NCBI GenBank assembly: GCA_005116945.1
Contig: SWDH01000003.1
Coordinates: forward strand, 54,595-113,010
Source of the DNA: Nitrospira sp.
GTDB taxonomy: Bacteria; Nitrospirota; Nitrospiria; Nitrospirales; Nitrospiraceae
Length of the DNA: 58,416 nt
Reading direction: 5' to 3'
A program made the position numbers and the translations under genes. A model generated the notes under the pieces. It did no database searches, had not been told where the DNA came from, and worked only from the letters and a program-made list of their open reading frames with translations. How positions within the stretch are numbered: the stretch's first letter is position 1; the number at the start of each line of letters is the position of its first letter. Shown here in pieces: positions 42,414-52,404 of this stretch.

Positions 42414-43373
42414 GTGCGAGAAATACTCTTCGGTGTCGAAACAATAAAGAGCAAGTGGATGAAGTCAGAAGAAGTATCGTTAACGAAATGGCATGAAGAT
42501 GAAAAGGTCTGGTGGGATAAGTACGGCAGGTACATGTCGTATCAATGGAAGCTGACCCCATCGCTTAATAAAATTCTCAGAGCAGATCTGGAAAGCGATT
42601 ATGTCGAATTCTTGCTTAATCCAACCGAGAGTTTGCTTGATCTGGGCTGCGGTAGCGGGTGGCTATCGCTATATTTTGCAGAACGCGGGATGAAAGTTCT
42701 CGGAATCGATATCTCGCAGGAACAGATCGACGCATCTAATAGTCTAAGGGATCAGGGTAGGCTCGAGAATCTTGAGTTTGAATGTTGCGACCTTGTTAAC
42801 TGGAATTCCGTGAAACATCAGGAAAGATTCGACAATGTTTTTGTGAATGCGTTCCTGCATCACCTTCCAGAAGTTGAGCTAGAGATGATGTTTCATAAGA
42901 TAGCCACCGTATTGAAGCCTGGTGGCAAGGTATACATGTACGAGCCCTTACGGTCGTCTTCCGGGACGAGATGTATAGGTGTCCGGATGGTCGATGCGAT
43001 CAGCAGTCGCATGATGCACCTGCTATTAAATCTGTTGCCCGGTTGGTTTGATTTATTCAGCGACGAATACAAAACGGAGTTGAAAAATGGTTACCAGATG
43101 AGTAGTCCCCATGAGGACCCCATTGATATTGAGCTGATCAAGAAGTTCTGTTCCGACTCATTTGAGGTAATTGAGATGAAGGGGTGGCATCTGTTTAGCC
43201 TTGGTTTTGCAATGCAATCGATGGCATTAAAAGAGTCTGTCAGAGGAACATACGCTGGTTTGGCGGCACTGTGGTTTAGAATAGACACAATCCTTCTCCG
43301 AATGTTCGATTGGCAGGACTTTTCACAACCTCATAGATTTATCTTGTGCAGCGTGAAGCTTTTGCGGAAATAG
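42414..43373 (+). CDS. class I SAM-dependent methyltransferase
   Basis: A 319-residue methyltransferase: [20 protein letters not shown] (motif I), [13 protein letters not shown], then [20 protein letters not shown] and [12 protein letters not shown]. The long C-terminal part (about residues 185-319) is unusual and includes hydrophobic stretches, so it may associate with the membrane or bind a lipid-linked glycan. GTG 42414 abuts the previous stop; ATG 42459 is an alternative start. It lies between two O-acetyltransferase genes. Confidence 0.78.
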   Translation: MREILFGVETIKSKWMKSEEVSLTKWHEDEKVWWDKYGRYMSYQWKLTPSLNKILRADLESDYVEFLLNPTESLLDLGCGSGWLSLYFAERGMKVLGIDISQEQIDASNSLRDQGRLENLEFECCDLVNWNSVKHQERFDNVFVNAFLHHLPEVELEMMFHKIATVLKPGGKVYMYEPLRSSSGTRCIGVRMVDAISSRMMHLLLNLLPGWFDLFSDEYKTELKNGYQMSSPHEDPIDIELIKKFCSDSFEVIEMKGWHLFSLGFAMQSMALKESVRGTYAGLAALWFRIDTILLRMFDWQDFSQPHRFILCSVKLLRK

Positions 43374-43377
43374 AAAG

Positions 43378-44022
43378 ATGCAGCCGCAAATTTTGAAAGC
43401 TCTTAGGCTTTTTGTCCGCAAAATGAAGAGTCTTGTCAGGGAACCTGAAATTGATGGAAGAGTCTCAGTCGGAGCTCATACGTACGGATTGAACGCGCAA
43501 ACCGTCTTGCTATTTAAGGATAGTGATCGTGTTCATGTCGGCAAATACTGCAGCTTCGCCCATGGTGTTAAGGTCATTGCCAGTGGCGAGCATAATTACA
43601 GCGCTGTCGCCAATTTCCCATTTTATGCCCACTATCTCAGCCGAGGGGCCGAGAAAGATACCTTTAGCAAGGGAGAGGTGTGGATCGGAAATGATGTTTG
43701 GATAGGAGCGAGCGCTATTATCCTGTCCGGCGTAAAAATTGGGGATGGTGCTGTGATTGGCGCTGGTGCTGTGGTCACGAAGGATGTTCCTCCCTACGCC
43801 ATTGTAGGTGGAGTTCCAGCGAACATTATTAAATATCGGTTTTCGCCTGAGATCATCGAAAAATTGCTGGAAATCAAATGGTGGGACTGGGACACAGAGT
43901 TCTTAAAAGCTCATATCGATGATTTGTATTTGAATGTCGATGAATTTCTGAGAAAGGTGCAGCTGCATTTCCCCTCCTCGAATGATTCAACCCCTGTCCA
44001 GCTAAGAGACACCGGTAAGTAA
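43378..44022 (+). CDS. CatB-related O-acetyltransferase
   Basis: A 214-residue hexapeptide acyltransferase: [20 protein letters not shown] with the His, [40 protein letters not shown] and [20 protein letters not shown]. The third O-acetyltransferase of the region, so the glycan may carry several acetyl groups. Five bases after the methyltransferase stop. Confidence 0.85.
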   Translation: MQPQILKALRLFVRKMKSLVREPEIDGRVSVGAHTYGLNAQTVLLFKDSDRVHVGKYCSFAHGVKVIASGEHNYSAVANFPFYAHYLSRGAEKDTFSKGEVWIGNDVWIGASAIILSGVKIGDGAVIGAGAVVTKDVPPYAIVGGVPANIIKYRFSPEIIEKLLEIKWWDWDTEFLKAHIDDLYLNVDEFLRKVQLHFPSSNDSTPVQLRDTGK

Positions 44023-44026
44023 CAAG

Positions 44027-45163
44027 ATGGCCCACAATATATTGGTTACTGGCGGAGCTGGTTTCATAGGCTCGGCGCTTTCCCTTCAACTGGTCACGAG
44101 GGGCCACCATGTGAGGGTGCTCGATAATCTCTCCCCTCAAATTCATGGGGCCAATCCGGAGTCTTCTCCTCTGTTCTGTTCAATCCATGACAAGGTAGAG
44201 TTCGTCCATGGCAGTGTGACCAGTCGCGCGGATTTGATGAAAGCCTTACTCGGAATGGACATGGTTGTTCACCTTGCTGCGGAAACAGGAACCGGGCAAT
44301 CCATGTATGCCATCCAGCACTACTCCAATGTGAATATCGGGGGAACTGCATTACTCCTTGATTTGATCGCGAACGAACCCTTTCCTATCCGTAAGATTGT
44401 GGTGGCATCCTCGCGTGCAGTCTATGGGGAGGGGAAGTATGTCTGCCCGCAGCACGGCAATGTGTTTCCGCTATCCCGTTCCGCTGAGGATATGGAGAAT
44501 GGTGACTTTGAGGTCCATTGCTTCGCATGTGGCGTTCCGGCTCGGCTGATACCTACAGATGAGGAGACACCTGTTCGCCCGGCGTCCATATATGGGATCA
44601 CAAAGCTTGCTCAGGAGCAGATGGTTCTTACGATTGGTAAAGCGCTCGGCATTTCAGCCCTAGCGTTTCGTTACCAGAATGTGTACGGACCTGGCCAATC
44701 ACTTTCCAATCCTTACACCGGTATTCTTTCCATTTTCTCTAGCAGGATACGCAATGGTGGCAGCATCAACATTTTTGAGGACGGCAAGGAAAGTAGAGAT
44801 TTCGTGTTCATCGACGACGTTGTTACAGCGACTGTGAAAGGTATTGAGCATGAGGCGCCGCTGACAGGTGTGTTCAATGTCGGTTCTGGCGTGGCAACCG
44901 ACGTATTGACGATTACAAATACCCTAGAGCGGATGTTGGGGCAAACCGTTCCCGTGAAGGTGTCAGGACAATTCCGCCTGGGAGATATTCGTCACAATGT
45001 TGCAGATTTAACGAAAGTGCAAGCTGTTCTCGGATTCAACCCGTCCATATCCATCGAAGAGGGTCTTCGCCGGTTTGTTGCTTGGGTCACTGATGAGGGG
45101 GTCCTGGCGGATCGTTATGAAGAGAGCCTCAGGGAACTCGAGGCGAAGGGGTTGCTCAAGTGA
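44027..45163 (+). CDS. NAD-dependent epimerase, dTDP-L-rhamnose 4-epimerase-like
   Basis: Extended SDR of 378 residues: NILVTGGAGFIGSALSLQLV, SSRAVYGEGKY, the catalytic YGITKLAQEQ (Tyr-x3-Lys), FRYQNVYGPGQSLSNPYTG and ESRDFVFIDDVV. Between the first and second halves is an insert with two Cys pairs (CPQHG and CFACGVPARLIPTDEETP), a feature I associate with dTDP-L-rhamnose 4-epimerases; it could be a zinc ribbon. Other 4-epimerases remain possible. It overlaps the next gene (GTGA). Confidence 0.82.
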   Translation: MAHNILVTGGAGFIGSALSLQLVTRGHHVRVLDNLSPQIHGANPESSPLFCSIHDKVEFVHGSVTSRADLMKALLGMDMVVHLAAETGTGQSMYAIQHYSNVNIGGTALLLDLIANEPFPIRKIVVASSRAVYGEGKYVCPQHGNVFPLSRSAEDMENGDFEVHCFACGVPARLIPTDEETPVRPASIYGITKLAQEQMVLTIGKALGISALAFRYQNVYGPGQSLSNPYTGILSIFSSRIRNGGSINIFEDGKESRDFVFIDDVVTATVKGIEHEAPLTGVFNVGSGVATDVLTITNTLERMLGQTVPVKVSGQFRLGDIRHNVADLTKVQAVLGFNPSISIEEGLRRFVAWVTDEGVLADRYEESLRELEAKGLLK

Positions 45164-46164
45164 GCGTTGATGCGAAGCCGGGGTGGGTCACGGCCGTGGT
45201 GGCCAGCTACAACCATGCGGAGTTTCTCGTTAAACGGATGGAAAGCTTGATTACACAGACCTATCAGGATCTAGAGATTCTGGTGATAGAAGATTGTTCC
45301 ACTGACAATAGCATTGATGTACTTCGCGGGTATCAGTGTCATTCCAAGGTCAATCTGATTGTGCGTGAAACGAATGGTGGTTGGGTGACGGTAAGTAATC
45401 AGGGTGTTGAAATGGCCACAGGAGAATTCGTCATTTTTACAAATTGCGATGACGACTGTGACCCACGCTTGATCCAGCGTTTGGTTGCTGCGATGAAAGC
45501 AAGTCCCACAGCGGGCATGGCATTCTGTCGTAGTGCGCTTGTGGATGAACACGATAATCTGCTGGGTGATGATTTTACTGTCAGGGAATCATCATTTCGT
45601 GCCAGGTGTTCAACGGACACGTTACTCTCCGGGGCAGAGATGTCCCGATTTCTGCTGCATTCCTGCGTGATTCCCAACCTGAGTGCTGCACTGATACGAA
45701 AGGAATGTTTTGCGATCGTTGGAAATCTCTCGTCATCCTATCGTGTCTGTTGTGATTGGGAACTCTTCTTTAGAATTGCGGCGCGATATGATGTGGCCTA
45801 CATTGCAGAGCCGTTGAACAGATTTAGGCAACATGCGGCCACCATTCGCAGTGTAACCAAAGAGCGCGTGGTCTACGAGGAGTACTTTCGCCTGCTGCTC
45901 GGACAGATTCATTTGTTAGACCTGACGTGGATTGAGCGTTGTCGTTTCCGGCTACATGTCATGTACTTATGGTCGGTGCACTTATTGACTCCCTCAAAGG
46001 GTGGGTGGAGCAATTTCCCGTATCACTTTGAGCGGGTGTTGGATCTGGATCCTTTGGCCTTATTGTTCTTTGTTCCAAGCCTGGTGCTGCGGGCAGCCAG
46101 AGTGCTGGGCAAGTCATTGGTGAGTCCAATTGCATCAAGAGGTGCTGTGAGTGGCGGCAAATAA
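45160..46164 (+). CDS. GT2-family glycosyltransferase with membrane-associated C-terminus
   Basis: A 334-residue GT-A enzyme: VTAVVASYNHAEFLVKRMES, LEILVIEDCSTDNSIDVL and the metal-binding DDD region in FTNCDDDCDPRL near residue 97. The C-terminal 60 residues are hydrophobic (DLDPLALLFFVPSLVLRAAR), consistent with membrane attachment near the lipid-linked acceptor. Donor unknown. Confidence 0.83.
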   Translation: MSVDAKPGWVTAVVASYNHAEFLVKRMESLITQTYQDLEILVIEDCSTDNSIDVLRGYQCHSKVNLIVRETNGGWVTVSNQGVEMATGEFVIFTNCDDDCDPRLIQRLVAAMKASPTAGMAFCRSALVDEHDNLLGDDFTVRESSFRARCSTDTLLSGAEMSRFLLHSCVIPNLSAALIRKECFAIVGNLSSSYRVCCDWELFFRIAARYDVAYIAEPLNRFRQHAATIRSVTKERVVYEEYFRLLLGQIHLLDLTWIERCRFRLHVMYLWSVHLLTPSKGGWSNFPYHFERVLDLDPLALLFFVPSLVLRAARVLGKSLVSPIASRGAVSGGK

Positions 46165-46184
46165 TATGAGAAAAGGGGAGCGTC

Positions 46185-46952
46185 TTGCTAACGAATAAAG
46201 TCATTGTCATCACCGGGGGGGCTGGTCTTCTCGGAGGGCGGTTTTGTTCTGCGGTGGCGGAACAGGGTGGAATCGCCGTGGTCGCTGACGTCGATGGTGC
46301 TGGTGCCGCACATGTAGCGGAGCAGTTGGCGAGTCAGTATCAGGGGCGTGCCGAGGCGGCATCGCTGGACATCACCAACAGCGAATCGGTTACCACGCTT
46401 ATTGCGAAACTTCAGAAGCAGTATGGGCGTATGGACGCTGTGGTGAACAGTGCCTATCCGCGCAATCGCAACTACGGGCGAAAATTAGAAGATGTGACGT
46501 ATGAAGACTTCTGCGAAAACGTTGGGCTGCATGTGGGGGGCTATTTTCTCGTGATGCAGCAATTTGGTCTGTTTTTCAAGAAGCAGGGTGACGGCAATAT
46601 CGTTAACGTCGCATCCATCTATGGGACCATGGCTCCGCGTTTCGACATGTATAAAGGAACGTCGATGACCATGCCTGTTGAGTATGCTGCAATCAAGGCC
46701 GCTGTTGTTCACCTGACGCGCTACTTTGCGCAGTACTTTAAGGTCGATGGGATTCGTGTGAACTGCATAAGCCCAGGGGGGATTATTGATAACCAAGATG
46801 AGAAATTCCTTCGGGAGTATAACTCCCGGTGCGGCGATAAGGGGATGCTAGATCCCCAAGATATCAGCGGGAGCTTACTATTCCTGCTGTCGGATGCATC
46901 CAAGTACATTACTGGCCAAAACTTGATCGTGGATGATGGGTTTTCCCTTTAG
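46185..46952 (+). CDS. ptmA: SDR oxidoreductase PtmA-like (nonulosonate/flagellin-modification family)
   Basis: Short-chain dehydrogenase of 255 residues. It has VIVITGGAGLLGGRFCSAVA, the PtmA-typical VNSAYPRNRNYGRKLEDVTY, YEDFCENVGLHVGGYFLVMQ, ASIYG, the active-site MPVEYAAIKAAVVHL and the end SKYITGQNLIVDDGFSL. PtmA is found with the Campylobacter legionaminate genes, although its step is not well defined. TTG 46185 has GGGGAG upstream. It is separated from the other leg genes by about 7 kb of GTs and acetyltransferases. Confidence 0.88.
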   Translation: MLTNKVIVITGGAGLLGGRFCSAVAEQGGIAVVADVDGAGAAHVAEQLASQYQGRAEAASLDITNSESVTTLIAKLQKQYGRMDAVVNSAYPRNRNYGRKLEDVTYEDFCENVGLHVGGYFLVMQQFGLFFKKQGDGNIVNVASIYGTMAPRFDMYKGTSMTMPVEYAAIKAAVVHLTRYFAQYFKVDGIRVNCISPGGIIDNQDEKFLREYNSRCGDKGMLDPQDISGSLLFLLSDASKYITGQNLIVDDGFSL

Positions 46953-46987
46953 AGAAGCTCGATAAACGGGCATGTGCACCACATTGA

Positions 46988-48820
46988 ATGCTTAGCTCTC
47001 TGCCGCCACAGGCCAATCCACCGGAGTCCTCATTGTGGCGTCTGCTGCATCGTCTCTGGTGTCATCTCAGTCAGCGGCGGCGGCGGCAGTTTGGGCTGCT
47101 TCTGGGCCTGATTCTCGTAAGTGCCTGTGCGGAGATTATGAGTCTTGGTGCGGTGTTGCCTTTTATCGGGGCGCTGACAACTCCCGATCGGGTTTTTAGC
47201 CTTCCTCTGGTTAAGCGCGTTGCAGAGTCTGTAGGAATCACCACAGCCGAGGGCTTGCTGTGGCCTGTCACCATTGGCTTTATCGTGGCTGCAGTTGTTG
47301 CAGGAGGCATCCGCATACTCTTGTCCTGGTGTAGTACACGGTTTGCTTTTGGAAGCATCACGGAAGTTGGCCTTGATGTGTATCGGCGTACGCTGTATCA
47401 GCCTTATCAAGTGCAAGTCGCTCGCAACAGTAGTGAGGTGATCAGCGCGATTACTATTAAGGTGAACCACACTGCCAATGTTTTACACCAGTTGCTGGTG
47501 CTTGTTAGTTCGGCGGTGGTGTTGATTGCGATCGCCCTGATGTTAGTCGCCATCGATTCAACTATCGCCATGATGGCCGCTGTCGGTTTTGGCCTAACCT
47601 ATGGGTTCATTACCGTACTGTTCCGCAGCAGGCTCAAGTTTAACGCGCAGCACGTAGCTCAGGAATCAGACAAAATGGTCCGGACTCTGCAAGAAGGACT
47701 TGGTGCCGTTCGAGATGTATTGCTGGACGGTACCCAACCGCTCTATTGCGAAATCTATCGCCGGACAGATCATCAGCTTAGGCTGGCTCAGGCAAATAAT
47801 ATCTTCATTGGCATGAGTCCCCGATATGCCATAGAAGCTCTTGGCATGGTTGTAATCGCAGTCCTGACTTATGGGTTGAGTCATCAGCCAGGCGGGGTAA
47901 CATCAGCCTTGCCAGTGCTGGGGGCATTAGCATTAGGAGCCCAACGCCTATTGCCGGTTCTTCAGCAAGGGTACGCCGCATGGACCGGCATTGCTGGGGG
48001 CCAAGAATCTTTGGCCGATACGCTTGAGTTTCTCGATCAGTCTTTGCCACCGGAGGCATTCCAGCCCCCTCCAGTCCCCTTGTCCTTTGAGAATGCCATC
48101 AGCTTCGAGGCCGTGCGCTTTCGATATCATAGTGACCACCCATGGGTTTTGGATAATGTCAATCTGAGAATCTTGAAAGAGACGCGTGTAGGTCTTGTCG
48201 GAAGCACAGGTAGCGGCAAGAGTACCATGCTCGATTTGCTGATGGGGTTGATTGACCCAACTGAAGGCTGCATCCTAGTCGATGGACAGTCGATTAGTGG
48301 TGGACGAAGGCGGCCGTGGCAACGAGCGATTGCTCACGTTCCACAACATGTCTATTTGGCTGATACTTCGTTCGCTGCAAACATTGCGTTTGGCGTTCCG
48401 AGTACGGAAATCAATCTCGATCGGGTTCGACAGGTTGCCCGTCAAGCCCAAATTGCAGGCTTCATCGAAACTCAGCCAATGGGGTATCAGACAGTGGTGG
48501 GGGAAAGAGGTGTCTTTCTGTCTGGAGGCCAACGCCAGCGGCTTGGCATTGCCCGGGCACTGTATAGGCAAGCCTCTGTTCTCGTGTTTGACGAAGCCAC
48601 AAGTGCTCTTGACAGCGGTACTGAACAAGAGGTGATTAATTCGATTGAGGCGCTTGATCGCGGCGTGACTATAGTCATGGTGGCCCATCGGCTTACGACA
48701 GTAAAACATTGCGATATCATTTTCGAGTTGGGGCAGGGTCGAGTGGTGGCGGAAGGCACGTATGAGTACTTGATCGAGCATAGTCCGAGCTTCCGAGGCA
48801 TGGCAAACGTCACGCCGTAG
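46988..48820 (+). CDS. PglK-like ABC flippase for lipid-linked oligosaccharide
   Basis: Fused ABC half-transporter of 610 residues with about six membrane segments in residues 1-330 and an ATPase domain: Walker A GLVGSTGSGKSTMLDLLMGL, signature LSGGQRQRLGIARALY, Walker [15 protein letters not shown] and the AHRLTT switch. PglK-type proteins flip undecaprenyl-linked glycans without a Wzx. This one is complete, whereas the Wzx-like gene at 51860 is broken. The gap of 265 bp after it (to 49085) holds only an unrecognised 41-codon frame at 48867. Confidence 0.85.
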   Translation: MLSSLPPQANPPESSLWRLLHRLWCHLSQRRRRQFGLLLGLILVSACAEIMSLGAVLPFIGALTTPDRVFSLPLVKRVAESVGITTAEGLLWPVTIGFIVAAVVAGGIRILLSWCSTRFAFGSITEVGLDVYRRTLYQPYQVQVARNSSEVISAITIKVNHTANVLHQLLVLVSSAVVLIAIALMLVAIDSTIAMMAAVGFGLTYGFITVLFRSRLKFNAQHVAQESDKMVRTLQEGLGAVRDVLLDGTQPLYCEIYRRTDHQLRLAQANNIFIGMSPRYAIEALGMVVIAVLTYGLSHQPGGVTSALPVLGALALGAQRLLPVLQQGYAAWTGIAGGQESLADTLEFLDQSLPPEAFQPPPVPLSFENAISFEAVRFRYHSDHPWVLDNVNLRILKETRVGLVGSTGSGKSTMLDLLMGLIDPTEGCILVDGQSISGGRRRPWQRAIAHVPQHVYLADTSFAANIAFGVPSTEINLDRVRQVARQAQIAGFIETQPMGYQTVVGERGVFLSGGQRQRLGIARALYRQASVLVFDEATSALDSGTEQEVINSIEALDRGVTIVMVAHRLTTVKHCDIIFELGQGRVVAEGTYEYLIEHSPSFRGMANVTP

Positions 48821-49085
48821 GGTCGGTGTAGTGCAATTTACAAAACATGTGATGACAGGTAACGCAATGGCCGACGATTATTCTGGATTGAATGAAAGAA
48901 TGATTTCTTTCACTGGTCCCGATGGCGGACCAGCGCGAGGTCGCATTCATCTGATGTGCAAATCGGCACCAGGCACACAGCAGGCTGGTTAGAAACCCAT
49001 TCGGATGGAAACTATATATCGGTCTGGGAGATCGGGTGGAAAGACAGATCGTCACTCGGGCATGCCTGGTACGTTGGACGGCTCT

Positions 49086-49994
49086 ATGAGTAAACGGATT
49101 CATAATCCGATAGTGTCTGTAATAGTTCCAACATACAACCGTGCCATTGAACTGCAACGATGTTTGGAGTCACTCGTCTCACAAACCATGCAAGACTTTG
49201 AAGTTGTAGTTTGCGATGATGGATCAACGGACAACACCTCTGAGGTTATTAAAGACTATGCCTCGGTGCTTGATATTACGTACGACTATGCCGAGAATTT
49301 TGGGGGTCCGGCACGACCTCGCAATCGAGGTATTAGGTTGGCACGAGCCGCATATATTGCATTTCTGGACTCGGATGATTGGTGGGCGCCGGAGAAGTTG
49401 GAGCGGAGTGTGTGTTCCCTAAAAGCTGGCGCGGATGTCGTGTACCATGATTTGTGGAATGTCGTGGGCTCAGATCAAAAGCAATTCAAGCGTCGCATTG
49501 CGTCAGGTGAGCCCGTATCGCCCATGTTTGAGAGTTTACTCTGTTCCGCCAATTCAATACCGAACTCGAGCATAGTTGTGCGGGTTAGCTCTCTGCAACG
49601 GATAGGGGAGATCTGTGAAGAGACTGAGCTCATTGCTGTCGAGGATTTCGATATGTTGCTTCGCTTGTCAAAAGTTACAGAAAAGTTCGTCAAGATTCCA
49701 GAGTGTTTGGGCTATTACTGGAATGGTGGGGCGAATATTTCCGGAGCGTCTTCAGAACAGATACGTCGAACTGAGGCCGTCTACAGGCGGCATATGGGGC
49801 ACCTGGATGAATCCAACAGGAAGCGGGCCGAGGCACTCCTCGCCTATCGTATCGGTCGTATTGCCCAGCTGCATGGAGATTGGAATGTGGCCGTACCGAA
49901 TTTACTGTCAGCTATCCGGGGGCATCTTGACGTGAGCTATAAAATGAAAGCGCTATGGTTACTCTCGGTACACCGTTTGCTGGCGGCAATGTAG
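49086..49994 (+). CDS. GT2-family glycosyltransferase
   Basis: A 302-residue GT-A enzyme from ATG 49086: VSVIVPTYNRAIELQRCLES, FEVVVCDDGSTDNTSEVIKD and the DxD site in YIAFLDSDDWWAPEKLERSV near residue 100. The frame extends to ATG 49005 with residues that do not look like the family. Donor and acceptor unknown. Confidence 0.83.
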   Translation: MSKRIHNPIVSVIVPTYNRAIELQRCLESLVSQTMQDFEVVVCDDGSTDNTSEVIKDYASVLDITYDYAENFGGPARPRNRGIRLARAAYIAFLDSDDWWAPEKLERSVCSLKAGADVVYHDLWNVVGSDQKQFKRRIASGEPVSPMFESLLCSANSIPNSSIVVRVSSLQRIGEICEETELIAVEDFDMLLRLSKVTEKFVKIPECLGYYWNGGANISGASSEQIRRTEAVYRRHMGHLDESNRKRAEALLAYRIGRIAQLHGDWNVAVPNLLSAIRGHLDVSYKMKALWLLSVHRLLAAM

Positions 49995-50033
49995 CAGTGG
50001 CTCTGCATACGCCGACAAGGCTTCACGAGACAG

Positions 50034-50858
50034 ATGTCCTACGGTTGGGTCGCTAGCATGAATAAAAGCTGGATTCATGAGCAAACCGAACGCAACATTT
50101 CCCAATTTGATAAAGCGATGGAAGTATCCAGCCCTGAATCTAGGGCGTATATTCATGATCCGAAGGCGTATCTTTCAAGAATTTCAGAACAGTGCAATTA
50201 TCTGGACGCGGTTAAATTAATCGATTGGAAGGTGTGTTTGAGGAAGGATTGCGCGATTCTGGACTTGGGATGCGGGGGGGGATGGTTGACCGGGTATCTC
50301 TCCAGGCTGGAGGAGGTGAAGACGGTTTATGCGTTGGATTCGAGCAAATACTTTCTCCTGGATATGATGCCGCAGATTGTCCGACTCATGGGAGGACGAC
50401 AGGAAAAGATCGTTCCGATAGAGGGTTTGTTTGCTCCGTTGATGTTTGACGATGGCGCCTTGGACATCGTTGTTGCTTCCTCGGTGCTTCACCATGCCGA
50501 TAGTCTGGAGTCGGTATTGAAGGAAATGAAACGAGTTTTGAAAAGCGATGGGCTGCTGGTTATCTTGAATGAAACCCCGTCTTCCGGCATTCGGCATGTC
50601 GTGTCGCTCGGCAGGGCATTCATCAAGATCTTTTTGAATGCCGCCTTCCATCGGTACAAATCGATATCTCCATCTATTTCTTCTTCAGGGTATCTCTATG
50701 ATCCCATGCTTGGGGATCGAGATTATCCATTGTGGTATTGGAAAGAGGCCGTTCATCGTTCCGGATTTGTCATCGTCGAAAGCATGGACACAGGTCTGTC
50801 TACCGTTAAGAATGTCAAGGGGCGCAGCCTTGTGCACTTTGTCTGTAGAGCGGCGTAG
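50034..50858 (+). CDS. class I SAM-dependent methyltransferase
   Basis: A 274-residue methyltransferase: AILDLGCGGGWLTGYLSRLE, VYALDSSKYFLLDMMPQI, DIVVASSVLHHADSLESVLK and MKRVLKSDGLLVILNETPSS. ATG 50058 (MNKSWIHEQ) is an alternative start. The family is mixed in function; methylation of a glycan residue is likely from context. Confidence 0.78.
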   Translation: MSYGWVASMNKSWIHEQTERNISQFDKAMEVSSPESRAYIHDPKAYLSRISEQCNYLDAVKLIDWKVCLRKDCAILDLGCGGGWLTGYLSRLEEVKTVYALDSSKYFLLDMMPQIVRLMGGRQEKIVPIEGLFAPLMFDDGALDIVVASSVLHHADSLESVLKEMKRVLKSDGLLVILNETPSSGIRHVVSLGRAFIKIFLNAAFHRYKSISPSISSSGYLYDPMLGDRDYPLWYWKEAVHRSGFVIVESMDTGLSTVKNVKGRSLVHFVCRAA

Positions 50859-50941
50859 ATGAGGGGTGTGCCAAGTTTGGATGAACAAGGCCCGTGCAGT
50901 CGGGCATTGGGCCTGATGAGTTTGCGAGATCGACCTGAGTA

Positions 50942-51838
50942 GTGAGCCGCGTCAGTCTGATCATTCCATGTTATAGGGATGCCGCGACGATCGCCCGGGC
51001 TTTGGAGTCGGTGTACCGGCAGACCAGGCCCGTTGAGGAAGTGATCGTCGTCATCGATTGTTCTCCGGAAACGAAGGAGATCGAACGTGTCCTAAAGGTC
51101 TTCCCTCACGTCGTTCTTATCAAGCACGCCGTCAATCTCGGCTTGGCAGCGACAAGGAACACAGGTGTGAAAGCGGCTACGGGAGATATTGTGACGTTCC
51201 TCGACGCCGACGATGAATTACACCCTCAGAAAATCGAGTTGCAAGCGCAGCTCATGGATGGGGATTCAGCAGCGACCTGCGCCGTTCAAAAGGTGTTTCC
51301 GGGGAGGGCTCCTTGTGTGCCGTCCGTCTATCATGGGAGCGGGCGGGTCCGCACTGTGACATCGACCGGGCGAATGCTGTTGGCCAACTATCTGACTGGA
51401 GCCTCTCTCATGATTCCCAAAGCGCTCATAGATAGGGTGGCTGGGTACGACACCTCGCTCCGGTCGTGTGAAGATTACGACTTGTGGCTCCGGTTATTAG
51501 AGTCGGGAGTCAAGGTCAGAAAACTCGACCGGCCGCTGTACATCTATCACATCAATCCCACTGGTTTGTCGAAAGATTTGCAAAGCATCTCGTATTGGGA
51601 GCTTGAAGTATTGCAACGGTATTTCGCACGGAGGGAGAAGCTGGGGTACGGAGCACAGTATGTCTGGGCCTGGTGGATGCTTAAGCATCTGGTTCGCGCT
51701 GAGGCGAACTGCCATGCCGAGTTGAAAGCCAGAACGGAGACGAATATCGAAACTTTGCAGGGATCGGCGCTGCTTCGCTGGGGGCTCAAAGCGCTCAATG
51801 GCTCTCGCGTGCTCAGCTTGTGTGCCGTGCTCAAATGA
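50942..51838 (+). CDS. GT2-family glycosyltransferase
   Basis: A 298-residue GT-A enzyme: VSLIIPCYRDAATIARALES, VEEVIVVIDCSPETKEIERV, NLGLAATRNTGVKAATGDIV and the DxD site in TFLDADDELHPQKIELQAQL. The central SLRSCEDYDLWLRLLESGVK segment is the usual catalytic ED pair. GTG 50942 is the first codon of the conserved start. Donor unknown. Confidence 0.85.
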   Translation: MSRVSLIIPCYRDAATIARALESVYRQTRPVEEVIVVIDCSPETKEIERVLKVFPHVVLIKHAVNLGLAATRNTGVKAATGDIVTFLDADDELHPQKIELQAQLMDGDSAATCAVQKVFPGRAPCVPSVYHGSGRVRTVTSTGRMLLANYLTGASLMIPKALIDRVAGYDTSLRSCEDYDLWLRLLESGVKVRKLDRPLYIYHINPTGLSKDLQSISYWELEVLQRYFARREKLGYGAQYVWAWWMLKHLVRAEANCHAELKARTETNIETLQGSALLRWGLKALNGSRVLSLCAVLK

Positions 51839-51859
51839 GAAGCTCTGTGCTCATGCCGT

Positions 51860-52404
51860 AAGCTTGCTGCGGCGTCTCGGCAGTCCACCTGGGCTGTTGT
51901 CGCGGTTGGGGTCGGCGTGGCGGTTAATCTGACATTAAACGTGTTCTTGGCGCCGATATATGGCCTCTATGGAATCGCTGTTGCGATGGTTGTGGGCTCG
52001 GCCTGTTCCTCAGGCTATCTCTGGCGGCGATGCGCCGGCTGTGCGGGCTGAATTGGGAGCAGGTGTTGTTGCTGAATGGGAGCTGGCTCACGATGGTCGG
52101 GCTGGCCGCTGGTCTGTCGTATCAAAACGGTGTGACCGTTGGCGTTGTGTTTCTCTCGATGCTGGGGGTGCTTGCCGCGCAATGGCATGTTGGCAACAAG
52201 GAAGCCAGTTCCCTGCGTTTCAATCGGTCGCCGATTCAAAAGGGGTCGAACTGGCGGCCTATCGCCGGCCTGCCCCGTAACGTTCAGGAAGAGTGCGGCG
52301 TTTCTGTTCGGCTGTCTCGGTCGGGATATCACAGTCTTATATGTCGGGTCAGTAAGGCGGTCGGTTTCTGTTGCAGTAACCGTGGAACGAGTGTACGCGC
52401 TTGA
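51860..52404 (+). pseudogene. remnant of a Wzx/MATE-type oligosaccharide flippase
   Basis: The frame from 51860 reads STWAVVAVGVGVAVNLTLNV then FLAPIYGLYGIAVAMVVGSA, the C-terminal membrane segments of a polysaccharide flippase, and stops at 52051. A second frame from 52030 continues MRRLCGLNWEQVLLLNGSWL and GVTVGVVFLSMLGVLAAQWH. Adding one A near 52030 joins them as YLWRRMRRLCGL. The first two thirds of the gene are absent and its end looks scrambled. Confidence 0.75.
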
